Assembly: GCA_002387565.1 (NCBI GenBank)
Contig: DGJT01000018.1
Location: forward strand, 22,879 to 86,878
DNA: 64,000 bases
Reading direction: 5' to 3'
Source of the DNA: Akkermansiaceae bacterium UBA4589
GTDB lineage: Bacteria; Verrucomicrobiota; Verrucomicrobiia; Verrucomicrobiales; Akkermansiaceae
Under the pieces are notes generated by a model that did not search any database, was not told where the DNA came from, and saw only the letters and a list, made by a program, of their open reading frames with translations. Positions 43,757-52,643 of this stretch are shown here, in pieces; position 1 is the first letter of the stretch, and the number at the start of each line of letters is the position of its first letter. Position numbers and translations under genes: made by a program.

Positions 43757-43785
43757 AAATTTATGTGTTGTTTTGAGTGTGGTTA

Positions 43786-44625
43786 TTAATCTTGAAGTAC
43801 CATGCGAACATCACCAATGAAGACCTTACTACGAACCTCCACAGCGATGCGGCGCTCATCGTCAGTGAGCCAGATAAAGGCACTTTTGAGTTTTTTATGC
43901 GAATGGATTTCACCAGTTTTAGGGTTAATACGTTCAATAAAAGTGCGTAACTTGATGCAGTTTTTGCCACGGTGTTTCTCGCGTCCTTCGACACGCACAC
44001 TAAGCACGCAAGGTTTGTAACCCATCATGATGACAGAGTAATCTTCGCCATTTTTGAGTGGGAGGCTGCCGATATGTAGTAGTGTGGTGAAAGCGTCATA
44101 AGTGTTAGGATAAGGGAAATTAACTTTTTCGGTGCTTAAGTGTTTTTTGGTCTCCGCATCTTTGGTCACTTCGATGGCGCGGACTTCTTCATTTAAGAAG
44201 CTCATGTTGATGATGCGCTCATCTCCTTTTTCGTACTCGTAACAATAGACAAAATCGGGAGTGAGATCAGGCTTATTGAGGTAAGCCGTATAGTTAAAGT
44301 GGTAAGGATAGAGCGCACTGGCGAGACCTGTACTACGCCCCCAAGCTTTGCCAGTATAAAATTGAGGTTTATCTGAATCTTTGGCATTAAAAACGAGGGT
44401 GCACTCTCCTGCTTTGAGCAATCCATTCCAACTCATTTTGTAATTGAGGGTATGATGTTGTTTGGAGCGAGGCGTGAAGCTCTGTTTAGCTGCTATGGCT
44501 TGCCATTCTTGATTTTTATTAATTGGCTGGACTTGGTCATTGTCAAGTTCCTCAGCTGATAAAAAGGCTAATTTAGTGCATACAATGGCGAGCCAGACGA
44601 ATCGAGGTTTTATAAAAGCTATCAT
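43786..44625 (-). CDS. DUF3108 secreted protein
   Basis: This 279-residue protein has an N-terminal hydrophobic signal (about 7-24). The DUF3108 pattern follows: LNYKMSWNGLLKAGECTLVF (about 60-79), ALYPYHFNYTAYLN, and later IWLTDDERRIAVEVRSKVFI (about 250-269) followed by GDVRMVL. DUF3108 proteins are beta-rich and resemble outer-membrane lipid-carrier folds, but their role is not known. It probably acts in the periplasm. Confidence 0.85.
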   Translation of the reverse strand: MIAFIKPRFVWLAIVCTKLAFLSAEELDNDQVQPINKNQEWQAIAAKQSFTPRSKQHHTLNYKMSWNGLLKAGECTLVFNAKDSDKPQFYTGKAWGRSTGLASALYPYHFNYTAYLNKPDLTPDFVYCYEYEKGDERIINMSFLNEEVRAIEVTKDAETKKHLSTEKVNFPYPNTYDAFTTLLHIGSLPLKNGEDYSVIMMGYKPCVLSVRVEGREKHRGKNCIKLRTFIERINPKTGEIHSHKKLKSAFIWLTDDERRIAVEVRSKVFIGDVRMVLQD

Positions 44626-44640
44626 GATTTAATGAGGTTG

Positions 44641-45201
44641 TTAGTTCCAATCTATTTCAACCGTTTGTTCTATGCCATTTTTATCTAAATAAAGTAAGTG
44701 CTTATTTTTGACGGCATACTCATAAACCTCTTTGGTGACTTTGACATCGAAGCAACAGTACTTGGCAATTTTCATGAGGGGCTCTGAATCCTGCGTTTTT
44801 TTGTATTCTTGCCACCAGCGTAGGGCATCGAGGCCATTGCCAGTTTTGCCAGCACCGAGTGATGCTGAGCCTAGGGCGTCCAGCTTAAGTCTAAAACCAA
44901 TGATTTTTTCTAGCTCTAGCATCATATCTAGGTTGTTGGTTTGGCCTGTAAGCTCAAGTAGGCAATAACCCTCGAGCACACCATAATCAAATTGGATATG
45001 GTTGTAGCCGACAACAAGGTCGGCATTTTTTAATTCTTCGATAAGATCTTGGACAGTATCTTCGGTATAAATTTTGTAATCACCACGTACTGTGCTGTAG
45101 GTCACACCAATAGATACGAGCATTTGAGATTTGTTAGCCCAACCACCAACATCATTAAAACTTTTTTGTGTTTCTAAATCAAAGTAAACGATATTTTTCA
45201 T
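44641..45201 (-). CDS. Ribonuclease H-like 3'-5' exonuclease (DEDD family)
   Basis: This 186-residue protein has the three exonuclease motifs of the DnaQ-like/YprB group: YFDLETQ (residues 5-11, Asp and Glu), VVGYNHIQFDYGVL (near 58-71) and YCCFDVKVTKEVYEYA (near 149-164). The last aspartates complete the two-metal site. It is probably a cytoplasmic nuclease acting on single-stranded DNA or RNA. It lies 15 bases upstream of the DUF3108 gene on the same strand. Confidence 0.82.
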   Translation of the reverse strand: MKNIVYFDLETQKSFNDVGGWANKSQMLVSIGVTYSTVRGDYKIYTEDTVQDLIEELKNADLVVGYNHIQFDYGVLEGYCLLELTGQTNNLDMMLELEKIIGFRLKLDALGSASLGAGKTGNGLDALRWWQEYKKTQDSEPLMKIAKYCCFDVKVTKEVYEYAVKNKHLLYLDKNGIEQTVEIDWN

Positions 45202-45222
45202 AGTGAGAAGGGTGCTCGTGAA

Positions 45223-46059
45223 TTAATCGATAGTGAGCTGGTAGCGTTGGCGTTTTTCAAAACGTGAAGTGTGGGTAAAGCCAGCCTGTTTGAGTAATGA
45301 TAAACCAAGATCAAAATGACGCCCTATTTCGCTAGGCGCGTGAGCATCAGAGGATAGAATGATGGGTAGTTGAGCTTTGGCTGCCATATCAATAAAGTTA
45401 GCTTGAGGGTACTGCTCTTTGCAAGGCTTGCTGAAGCCCGCCATATTAATTTCAAAGCAAGTGTTCGTATCTTTGAGAGCTTCAATCACAGGCTTAAAAT
45501 AATAGCTGGTATCGCGTTGTGGTAGGTAGCCAAATTTTTTAACCAAATCTGGGTGTGCACAGATATCAAAGCCACCGTGCTCAATCATATCAATATAAGT
45601 CGCAAAATAAAGCTCCCAGAGTTGGTCAGCGTCTAGGTTTTTCCAGTCATTTTGCCATTTAGGATTGTCAAAGTCCCACAGAGCTTTGCTTTGAACGCTG
45701 ACTAATTCTTGAGGGGTTTGCATGTAATGCACTGAGCCAATGAGGTAATCCCAGTCGGTCAGCTGATTGAGTTCATCAATCCAAAGTTTACCATCTAAAA
45801 ACCAGTCGCATTCCAGACCCTTGCGAATCGTAATTTGATCACCTGCATAATCTTGGGCTCGTTTGATCCATTTGAAGTACTCTGGCATGTCTTTTTGTAC
45901 CATACGCCATTCATCAAAGGGTTCAACTTCTGTTGGGGCGTGGTCAGAGATGCCGTACTCTGATAATTTTGCATCAATCGCTGCTTGGACATACTCCTCA
46001 GGTTCTCCAGTGGCATGATGACAAAGAGGAGTGTGAGTGTGATAATCAACGAATGGCAT
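45223..46059 (-). CDS. hisK: PHP-family histidinol-phosphatase (HisJ type)
   Basis: This 278-residue protein has the PHP metal motif DYHTHTPLCHHATG at residues 4-17. Further conserved sites are YGISDHAP, LGSVHYM-like IGSVHYMQTP (near 109), DICAHPDLVKKFG, FEINMAGFSKP and SSDAHAPSEIGRHF (near 237-250). This pattern is typical of HisJ/HisK, which dephosphorylates histidinol phosphate in histidine synthesis. No other his gene is near, so a related phosphatase role is possible. Confidence 0.85.
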   Translation of the reverse strand: MPFVDYHTHTPLCHHATGEPEEYVQAAIDAKLSEYGISDHAPTEVEPFDEWRMVQKDMPEYFKWIKRAQDYAGDQITIRKGLECDWFLDGKLWIDELNQLTDWDYLIGSVHYMQTPQELVSVQSKALWDFDNPKWQNDWKNLDADQLWELYFATYIDMIEHGGFDICAHPDLVKKFGYLPQRDTSYYFKPVIEALKDTNTCFEINMAGFSKPCKEQYPQANFIDMAAKAQLPIILSSDAHAPSEIGRHFDLGLSLLKQAGFTHTSRFEKRQRYQLTID

Positions 46060-46104
46060 ATTACCTAGTTTCTGTAGTAGAGATTATAGCGCTAAGCATA
46101 AAGA

Positions 46105-46122
46105 TATCCATGCGCATGGATA
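46105..46122. repeat. 18-base perfect palindrome between the SecD-like and HisJ-type genes
   Basis: TATCCATGC is followed directly by its complement GCATGGATA. An A7 run follows on the plus strand. The two flanking genes are both on the minus strand, where the T-run precedes the palindrome, so a conventional terminator is not supported; an operator is possible. Confidence 0.5.
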
Positions 46123-46135
46123 AAAAAATTGAAAG

Positions 46136-46618
46136 TTACTCGGCTGCTAGATCTTCTTCTGGGATTTCTATCATTTTATCTAAATCGGCAGCTTCGATAT
46201 TTTTCCAGACCACTATTTGTCCATCGGTAATTTGTCTATCGATATAAATAAAATCAACTGGCTTGCCGTTGACAATGCATACGAGCCAGCTGCTTACATT
46301 TTGAGTGCTGATACGCTCTAACTTGCGGCGACCATTAGGATTAAGAAAGCAAGTCATGCCTAAAGTATCTTTGTCGACAGACTTAAAGACCTTAATCATT
46401 TGAATGTCTTCATTAGAGAAAACAGGGTTTTTAGAAAAGTAGTGCAAGTTATTAGCAATACTCATCGTAAATGAGCCTTCTTCACTAATCTTGGCTGTTT
46501 GCTCTAAATGAAAACTAATAGGCATCACTGAGCTCTTAGTATCTCCAGCTAAGGCCAGATACATAAAGCTAGCAAAACTAGCAATAATAGATGCTAAGAA
46601 TAAACGCAGTGAAGCCAT
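46136..46618 (-). CDS. Secreted protein with SecD P1-like domain
   Basis: This 160-residue protein has a signal peptide (about 1-25). Its C-terminal half reads FLNPNGRRKLERISTQNVSS, then WLVCIVNGKPVDFIYIDRQI and DGQIVVWKN. This follows the pattern of the SecD P1 head (L-T-x-E-G-x-x-K-F, then LAIVLDGKVxSAPVI and GGxxxIxG). SecD itself is a polytopic export motor; this protein has only the periplasmic-type head. Function unknown. It lies ten bases after the transaldolase gene on the same strand. Confidence 0.65.
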   Translation of the reverse strand: MASLRLFLASIIASFASFMYLALAGDTKSSVMPISFHLEQTAKISEEGSFTMSIANNLHYFSKNPVFSNEDIQMIKVFKSVDKDTLGMTCFLNPNGRRKLERISTQNVSSWLVCIVNGKPVDFIYIDRQITDGQIVVWKNIEAADLDKMIEIPEEDLAAE

Positions 46619-46628
46619 GTTTTTTTTA

Positions 46629-47582
46629 TTAAATTTTGTCTGCTACCAGCTTTTCAAGTTTTACTATATCAATAGCAAACTTGCGAATACCTTCAGCTGT
46701 TTTTTCAACGGCCATTGGATCTTCGTTATGGAGGAATCTAAATCCAGCTTCATCAAGAGAGATTTGTTCTAAATCAGCATCTTGAGCAGAAGCTTCGCTG
46801 AGTTTTTCTGTAAGAGGAGCTGATTCAGCTTGTAATTCAGCTAAGAGATTAGGGCTAATGGTGAGTAAATCACAGCCAGCAAGAGACGTGATTTGACCAC
46901 TATTTCTAAATGAAGCACCCATGACTTCGGTCTTGTATCCAAACTTTTTGTAGTAGTTGTAAATCTTTTGTACAGATTGCACACCAGGATCATCTTCGCC
47001 TACATAATCAATACCGGTATCTTTTTTGTACCAATCATAAATACGTCCTACAAATGGTGAAATAAGCTGTACTTTGGCTTCGGCACAAGCAACTGCCTGA
47101 GCAAAAGAGAACAGAAGAGTCAAATTACAATGGATGCCTTCTTTTTCAAGTTCTTCTGCGGCTTTGATACCTTCCCAAGTAGAGGCCATTTTAATGAGGA
47201 TGCGGTCACGACTAATGCCCTCGGCTTCATAAGCAGCGATAAGCTCCTTGGCTTTGGCGATAGTGCCGGCAGTATCAAATGAGAGACGAGCATCTACTTC
47301 TGTAGAAACACGACCTGGAACAATTTTAAGAATTTCTAAGCCAAAAATAATAAGAATTCTATCAAGGATAGCTTCTATTTTAGCACTACCTGTAAGGCTG
47401 CTGTCTTTGAACTCATCAACAGCTTGTTGGATGAGATGCTCATAAGCAGGCAGAGTAGCTGCTTGTAAGATAAGAGAAGGATTGGTGGTTGCATCCTGAG
47501 GAAGGTAATCTTGCATAGCTGCAAAATCACCAGTATCTGCCACGACTGTGGTATATTGTTTTAACGCGTCTAATTGATTCAT
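46629..47582 (-). CDS. tal: Transaldolase (TalB type)
   Basis: Transaldolase moves a dihydroxyacetone unit between sugar phosphates in the pentose phosphate pathway, which also yields the erythrose 4-phosphate used by DAHP synthase. The 317-residue length is that of classical TalB. Motifs include [13 protein letters not shown] (residues 29-41), [14 protein letters not shown] (near 90), [16 protein letters not shown] with the Schiff-base lysine (near 128), [17 protein letters not shown] and [15 protein letters not shown]. Confidence 0.96.
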   Translation of the reverse strand: MNQLDALKQYTTVVADTGDFAAMQDYLPQDATTNPSLILQAATLPAYEHLIQQAVDEFKDSSLTGSAKIEAILDRILIIFGLEILKIVPGRVSTEVDARLSFDTAGTIAKAKELIAAYEAEGISRDRILIKMASTWEGIKAAEELEKEGIHCNLTLLFSFAQAVACAEAKVQLISPFVGRIYDWYKKDTGIDYVGEDDPGVQSVQKIYNYYKKFGYKTEVMGASFRNSGQITSLAGCDLLTISPNLLAELQAESAPLTEKLSEASAQDADLEQISLDEAGFRFLHNEDPMAVEKTAEGIRKFAIDIVKLEKLVADKI

Positions 47583-47729
47583 AAATGTAAATTAAATTAC
47601 AAACAAAAACTAGAGCGCATCAGCCCAACTTACAAGCTAAATTTAAGACACTTTTAGTATAAGAATAGCGAGTTATTTAAGATGAAGCTTTGGGCTTGAT
47701 GTTTGGGGTAGGGCTTTGTAGAAATAAGG

Positions 47730-48560
47730 ATGCATTTTCTAGAAGTAAAGAATCTACGCAAATCATTTATTAAATCTGCAGCTACTACTGGGTTTGCCAA
47801 GTGGGGGCAAGCTAAGCGTAAGATTGAAGTGCTCAAAGATGTTAACTTTGAAATCAAGCAAGGTGAGACTTTGGGTTTGGTGGGTGAGTCAGGCTCGGGT
47901 AAATCTACTATTTCGCGTTTGATTATGCATCTAATGGACTATGAGGGTGAGATCGTATTTGAAGGAGTGAATCTGGCTGAGCTGAAAAAGCAAGAACCAG
48001 CAGAATTTAGAAAAAAACGCTGTGATATTCAGATGATTTTTCAGGATCCGTACGCATCATTAAATCCGACTATGACAATTTATGAGACGATTGCTGAGGC
48101 CGTCGTCGCCCGTCGTGGCAAAGAGTTTGCTAAACAAGAGGGAGGAGAGTCACTCAAAAATAGAGTTAAACAATTGATGTCTCAAGTCAGTCTCAAGGAG
48201 GACTGGGCATCGCGTTACCCACATGAATTTTCAGGGGGACAGCGCCAGCGTATTGCCATTGCAAGAGCGATTGCCGCTGAACCTAAATTACTGATTGCGG
48301 ATGAAGCGGTATCAGCCTTGGATGTTTCAGTACAGGCGCAAGTACTTAATTTATTACAAGAGCTTAAGGAGGATTTGAATTTAACCTTACTATTTATCTC
48401 TCATGATTTGGAAGTGGTGCGCTATGTTTCAGATAGAGTTATGGTGATTGATAAGGGTAATATTGTGGAAGTGGCAGACTCCAAAACTTTGTTTGAAAGC
48501 CCACAACATGATTATACAAAGAAATTGCTTGCGGCAAGGCGCAGTGTCACTTTAGCTTGA
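47730..48560 (+). CDS. ABC transporter ATPase, oligopeptide/dipeptide (OppF/DppF) type, orphan
   Basis: The 276-residue protein has Walker A GESGSGKST (near 55), Q-loop MIFQDPYASLNP, signature FSGGQRQRIAIARAI, Walker B LLIADEAVSALD and the H-loop LFISHDLEVV. It ends with the OppF-type C-terminal SPQHDYTKKLLAARR. OppF subunits power import of peptides or nickel. No permease, binding protein or second ATPase is next to it, so partners must be elsewhere. A putative lipoprotein gene follows five bases after the stop. Confidence 0.9.
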   Translation: MHFLEVKNLRKSFIKSAATTGFAKWGQAKRKIEVLKDVNFEIKQGETLGLVGESGSGKSTISRLIMHLMDYEGEIVFEGVNLAELKKQEPAEFRKKRCDIQMIFQDPYASLNPTMTIYETIAEAVVARRGKEFAKQEGGESLKNRVKQLMSQVSLKEDWASRYPHEFSGGQRQRIAIARAIAAEPKLLIADEAVSALDVSVQAQVLNLLQELKEDLNLTLLFISHDLEVVRYVSDRVMVIDKGNIVEVADSKTLFESPQHDYTKKLLAARRSVTLA

Positions 48561-48565
48561 TGTAG

Positions 48566-49039
48566 ATGTTTATGTTGAGATTAATTTCTGTAGGAGCTTT
48601 CTTGGTGCTTGTTTCGTGCTCTCAGTCTCTACCTGTATTAAAGGTTAAACAGGATAGAATTAGCCAAGAGCATACCAAAAGTGAGGACAAGATGGTGGCC
48701 TTTGCCTCCGATAATGAGCTCAAAAAACACTTACACCCTCGAGATAGAAGCTCTGCAGAAGGCGAATACTTTACTTTTATCTGGGATAATCTAGAGCAAG
48801 AATTAGAGGGTCAATCGAGCTCAGACTTGCAATTAGTTTTTTATTACAGAGCGACTAAGACTCGATCCAAAGTATTAAAGGAGGTTTGGAATATCCAAGG
48901 ACTCAAGCAATTAGAATTTGCTTATACCCAGAAATGGATAGAGGACAAAGGAGAGTTACTCTCGTGGAAGGCTCAAATTAAAAGTGGCAAACAGACGCTC
49001 GCTGAACAGCAGTCCTATTTGTGGAAAGATAGTTACTAA
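48566..49039 (+). CDS. Putative lipoprotein, function unknown
   Basis: This 157-residue protein starts with a lipoprotein signal (MLRLISVGAFLVLVSCSQS; lipobox LVSC). A hydrophilic body follows, including the segment FTFIWDNLEQELEGQSSSDL near 70-89. The ATG six bases downstream of the first gives the same signal. No domain is recognised. Placement five bases after the OppF-type ATPase suggests co-transcription, but it does not look like a substrate-binding protein. Confidence 0.65.
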   Translation: MFMLRLISVGAFLVLVSCSQSLPVLKVKQDRISQEHTKSEDKMVAFASDNELKKHLHPRDRSSAEGEYFTFIWDNLEQELEGQSSSDLQLVFYYRATKTRSKVLKEVWNIQGLKQLEFAYTQKWIEDKGELLSWKAQIKSGKQTLAEQQSYLWKDSY

Positions 49040-49059
49040 ACTAAGGCTAGGCTTTTTTC

Positions 49060-49929
49060 ATGAAAGTATTAAAAGAGTCAGAGTGGCGAAACCGCGCTCA
49101 GGCATACTATGCAGAAATACATAGTTATACGAAGCCTGCTCGTGAACGTAAATCACGCCATGAAAAGCATCCTGTTTTAGATTTCTTACATAGTTATTAC
49201 ACTTATTCTCTGGGGAGCTTAGAAAAGTGGCATCCTGGTTTAGAGCATGCTTTGGAGATAGATGGATTGTTGCCTGATTATTATATGAGTCAGCATTATA
49301 GCTTAGGTAGTCGAGTCAGTTTAGATACTACTAAAATAACAACTCAGCAAAGAGATTATTTTATCTATATTCATAATTTATTAGCGTTAACTCAAACTAG
49401 GTCACCACATTTTCGTTGTTATGGCTTGCATGAATGGGCAATGTTGTACCGAGCGAACTCTCAAGAGGTGCGGCATCAGGAGCAAGCGCCATTGAGGTTA
49501 TCGATAAAAGAAATAGCGGATGCAGTTGAGAGTAGAGAGATTAATTGTACTCATTTTGATGCTTACCGTTTTTTTACTAAGGCGGCTATTCCTCTTAATA
49601 AGGTTCAGCCAACTTTAGCTCAGCGCCCAGACTATGAACAGCCAGCCTGTATACATGCCAACATGGATTTATATAAATGGGCGTACAAGTGCATGCCTTG
49701 GATTGGTTCAGATTTGCTTAAACAGACCTTTTTGTTTGCGCTCGAGGCAAGAGAGATTGATATGCGGGCTTCCCCCTATAATTTGAGTGCTTTTGGTTAT
49801 GAGGCTATCCCTGTAGAAACGGCAGAAGGCAGGGCTCAATATGTCCAACTACAAAAACAGCTAACTCAAAAAGGCTTAGCTCTTAGGGAAACTTTGTTAG
49901 CAACGATTGATAAAATATTAAAAAACTAA
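49060..49929 (+). CDS. Conserved protein of unknown function (WRxRA...EKHPVxDFLxxYY family)
   Basis: The 289-residue protein opens ESEWRNRAQAYYAEIHSYTK and then has EKHPVLDFLHSYYTYSLGSL and WHPGLEHALE (about 35-67), a pattern I recall from conserved bacterial proteins, mostly actinobacterial. Some of those are labelled 3-methyladenine DNA glycosylase. No helix-hairpin-helix or other glycosylase motif is evident here, so I do not adopt that function. No signal peptide or membrane segment is seen. Conserved His, Trp, Tyr and Asp residues (LHEWAMLYR, NCTHFDAYRFFT) suggest a catalytic or metal-binding protein. Confidence 0.7.
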   Translation: MKVLKESEWRNRAQAYYAEIHSYTKPARERKSRHEKHPVLDFLHSYYTYSLGSLEKWHPGLEHALEIDGLLPDYYMSQHYSLGSRVSLDTTKITTQQRDYFIYIHNLLALTQTRSPHFRCYGLHEWAMLYRANSQEVRHQEQAPLRLSIKEIADAVESREINCTHFDAYRFFTKAAIPLNKVQPTLAQRPDYEQPACIHANMDLYKWAYKCMPWIGSDLLKQTFLFALEAREIDMRASPYNLSAFGYEAIPVETAEGRAQYVQLQKQLTQKGLALRETLLATIDKILKN

Positions 49930-49940
49930 GCTTTTTCTTG

Positions 49941-49962
49941 TTTGGTGTGATTTTTCACCAAA
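49941..49962 (+). terminator. Hairpin after the gene ending at 49929
   Basis: TTTGGTG and CACCAAA form a seven-base-pair stem around TGATTTTT. The T's are in the loop rather than after the stem, so a terminator role is uncertain. Confidence 0.35.
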
Positions 49963-50019
49963 TAGGATTGTGCATTGTAGTTTTTTTGCTAGAATAAACT
50001 ATTCTTACTTAATAAATAG

Positions 50020-50499
50020 GTGACACCACAACTTCTATTAGCACAAGATGGCCAAATTGCCTGGCTACAATACAAAGGAAAAGGTTCTTTCTTACAGAGT
50101 TCAGACTTAAAATCTAACTTGCTTGAAGCGGCTCAGTCTTCTAAGCAGGTATTTTTGGATTTAGGCTTGTGCGAAGGAATGGATTCTACATTTATGGGCA
50201 TACTGGTTTCTGTTGCAAAAAGTTTAACTGATGATGTCCAATTAGAGCTCATCTATGTGAACAATAGTTTACAAGAGTTAATGGAAGGCTTAGGGTTACA
50301 ATACTTTCTTACGATTAAAAATGATGCAGGTAGAGCTATAGATATTGAAGCCAGTTTGAAACCAAAATTAGAGCCAGTGGAAACTGGCGCTGTCATTAAC
50401 CAAGATAATATATACACAGCACATCAAACTCTTAGTGATATGAATCCTGAGAATGCTAATAAGTTCAAAGATGTGCTCGATGCTTTTGACGATGAGTGA
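50020..50499 (+). CDS. STAS-domain anti-sigma factor antagonist
   Basis: This 159-residue protein has a STAS domain (about 1-100). VFLDLGLCEGMDSTFMGILV (near 43-62) corresponds to the usual phosphorylatable DSxGxG site of SpoIIAA/RsbV proteins. The tail of about 50 residues is polar. The start is GTG at 50020; no in-frame ATG lies upstream after the last stop. The gene overlaps the RsbU-like phosphatase by eight bases. The pair forms two parts of a partner-switching module; the matching kinase (RsbW type) is not in the window. Confidence 0.85.
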   Translation: MTPQLLLAQDGQIAWLQYKGKGSFLQSSDLKSNLLEAAQSSKQVFLDLGLCEGMDSTFMGILVSVAKSLTDDVQLELIYVNNSLQELMEGLGLQYFLTIKNDAGRAIDIEASLKPKLEPVETGAVINQDNIYTAHQTLSDMNPENANKFKDVLDAFDDE

Positions 50500-51964
50500 T
50501 CTGGCTGACTTAGTGAGTAGTTTAAATCTAGATATCACTCAATATGGGTGGATAGCTGCCGGTGTTATAGTGCTTACTTCTATAGGATTTAATATCCATT
50601 ATATCCGCTTAAAAAAGCAAATTAAACTCAAGCAGGAGGAGCTGAGCTGTATGGAAAATGAAGAGTACAGACTCTTTAGACTTTTTCACGAGTTAACTGA
50701 GGCTGTTGAGCGTGATACGAGTATTGCTCAACTATACAGAGTTATCACTCATGGTGCTATGGATGTCTTTGAGGGGGCTAAGGGTGCAGGCGTCTATTTG
50801 CTAGATAGGCAGACAAAAAGTGTACTTACACCTAAATATCTGTCAGAAGATTTAACCCCATTAGTTAAAATAAAAGGAATGGATTTTACCGAATTAGTGA
50901 GTAGGCAAAGAAGTATAAATGTTCCTTACAAGCAATCAGAAATTTTCACAGAGGTCATCCAAGGTCGTTCAGTATTAAATCTAGCAGGCGCTGATTTAAA
51001 AAGTTGGTTTAAAACTGATTATCCAGATTTGCCATCAGATCTTAAAATCATGGTTGGTCCCCTAATCCTTAATAGTTCAGTATTAGGTATTTTAGTATTA
51101 ACAGGTGAGGGAAATAGTGCTTACTCACGTAATGATCAAGCTGTATTTGAAGCGCTGTGTGAGCAGGGAGCTCACACGTTGGGTAATGCTATTTTACATA
51201 GAGATGTGGCGGACAAGCGCCGTTTAGATCAGGAATTATTCTTAGCTACTGAGGTACAAAAAATATTGCTACCAAGAACAGATCCTGAATTCAACGGTTA
51301 TCAAATCCATGGGATCAATAGACCTGCACGTATGATTAGTGGTGATTATTTTGATTATGTGCGTTTTTCTCAAGATGAGTTAGGCATTGTGATAGGAGAT
51401 GTCACGGGCAAGGGGGTCTCGGCAGGCTTACTAATGTCCATGTGTCGTAGTACTATTCGAAGTCTTGCGACCAGAGAAGGGATAAATATAGAAAGCTTAC
51501 TGCCTAAAGCTAACCGATTATTGTTTAGCGATATGCGTGAAGATATGTTTATCACGGTTGGCATGGCGTTGATTAATCGCGAAACTGACCAAGTAGCTAT
51601 TGCTCGAGCAGGTCATGAGAGCGTGCTTTGGTATCATGCCAAAACAAATGAGGTGAGTCTTATTAACCCTAAAGGTATTGCTCTAGGCTTAGATGAAGGC
51701 CCTGTATTTGAGCGTATGTTAGAAGTTCAAAATATTACCCTGGAAGCAGGAGATATTATTTTGTTAACCACAGACGGTATTCGAGAAGCTGAGAATTTAG
51801 AAGGAAAACAATTCGGACTTACTATATTAGAGGAAATTATATGCATTTATGGTAAAGACGGCGTAGGTAATTTAGTAGCAAAAATTGAAGAAGCTGTAGC
51901 TGATTTTAGTCAGAGTAAAAATCAACTTGACGATATAACAGTTGTCGCTATACAGAAGTCATAG
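50492..51964 (+). CDS. GAF-domain PP2C serine phosphatase (RsbU/SpoIIE type)
   Basis: The start chosen is the ATG at 50492, eight bases inside the STAS gene, giving 490 residues. An earlier in-frame ATG at 50453 would overlap more. One membrane helix lies near 15-35. A GAF-like sensor region covers about 65-235. The PP2C-SpoIIE domain (about 255-490) has SGDYFDY, GDVTGKGVSAGLLM, ARAGHESVLWYH and LLTTDGIREAEN, which hold the metal-binding aspartates. It should dephosphorylate the STAS protein encoded just upstream and so release a sigma factor or other target. Confidence 0.9.
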   Translation: MSDLADLVSSLNLDITQYGWIAAGVIVLTSIGFNIHYIRLKKQIKLKQEELSCMENEEYRLFRLFHELTEAVERDTSIAQLYRVITHGAMDVFEGAKGAGVYLLDRQTKSVLTPKYLSEDLTPLVKIKGMDFTELVSRQRSINVPYKQSEIFTEVIQGRSVLNLAGADLKSWFKTDYPDLPSDLKIMVGPLILNSSVLGILVLTGEGNSAYSRNDQAVFEALCEQGAHTLGNAILHRDVADKRRLDQELFLATEVQKILLPRTDPEFNGYQIHGINRPARMISGDYFDYVRFSQDELGIVIGDVTGKGVSAGLLMSMCRSTIRSLATREGINIESLLPKANRLLFSDMREDMFITVGMALINRETDQVAIARAGHESVLWYHAKTNEVSLINPKGIALGLDEGPVFERMLEVQNITLEAGDIILLTTDGIREAENLEGKQFGLTILEEIICIYGKDGVGNLVAKIEEAVADFSQSKNQLDDITVVAIQKS

Positions 51965-51970
51965 CAAAAA

Positions 51971-52004
51971 GGGCTCATCGTTATACTAAAATTTAACTGA
52001 GCCC
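51971..52004 (+). terminator. Inverted repeat after the phosphatase gene
   Basis: GGGCTCA (51971-51977) pairs with TGAGCCC (51998-52004) around a 20-base AT-rich loop. It is seven bases after the stop and 41 before grpE. No T-run follows, so termination is possible but weak. Confidence 0.45.
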
Positions 52005-52044
52005 CCTACCTTATCTCTCATCTATTTAAATAATTATTATCAAT

Positions 52045-52611
52045 ATGAATAAAAAAGCTACCTCTAAGAAAAAGGAAGATAATCCTAGTGCAGAAGAGCC
52101 TTTAGAAAAAGAGACTACGGCTAATACAGAAGTAGTTGAAGAATCTCCAACAGAAGCTGAAGCTTCTGAAGACACATTAGAGTTCTGGAAGGAGCAAGCC
52201 ATGCGCCAAGCTGCAGAATTAGAGAACTTTCGTAAGCGCATGACTAAGGAAAAATCTGAGGCTATTATTTATGCAAACCAGCGCTTGATCGAATCATTGT
52301 TACCTGTTTTAGATAATTTTGAAATGGGTATGCAGGCAGCGCAAGGAGATGAATCCTCGATGATTTATCAAGGCATGCTTATGGTGCAAAAACAGTTAGC
52401 CACCTTTTTAGAAGATTTAGGTGTAGTGACCATTGAGACTAAAGTTGGTGATATTTTTGATCCAGCTATTCATGAAGCTATGTCACAAGAAGAATCTACA
52501 GAGATTAAACCTGAACACATTATCAGAGTTTACCGCAAAGGTTATCAGCTCAGTGGACGTTTATTGCGCCCTGCCTCAGTGATTGTATCTAAGGTTGAAG
52601 ATGCTGAATAA
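52045..52611 (+). CDS. grpE: Nucleotide exchange factor GrpE
   Basis: GrpE releases ADP from the chaperone DnaK. The 188-residue protein begins with an acidic, low-complexity head (1-50). A coiled-coil dimerisation helix follows (WKEQAMRQAAELENFRKRM and on). The C-terminal beta domain has VGDIFDPAIHEAMSQEES and HIIRVYRKGYQLSGRLLRPA (near 165-184), which is the classic GrpE signature. dnaK and dnaJ are not adjacent. A hairpin terminator follows. Confidence 0.95.
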   Translation: MNKKATSKKKEDNPSAEEPLEKETTANTEVVEESPTEAEASEDTLEFWKEQAMRQAAELENFRKRMTKEKSEAIIYANQRLIESLLPVLDNFEMGMQAAQGDESSMIYQGMLMVQKQLATFLEDLGVVTIETKVGDIFDPAIHEAMSQEESTEIKPEHIIRVYRKGYQLSGRLLRPASVIVSKVEDAE

Positions 52612-52643
52612 TCATTAAATAAAGTTGACATTAATCAAAAATT

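Noticed and set aside
49060..49929. 3-methyladenine DNA glycosylase label
   Set aside because: I see no helix-hairpin-helix or glycosylase active-site motif; the label seems to be an inherited annotation.
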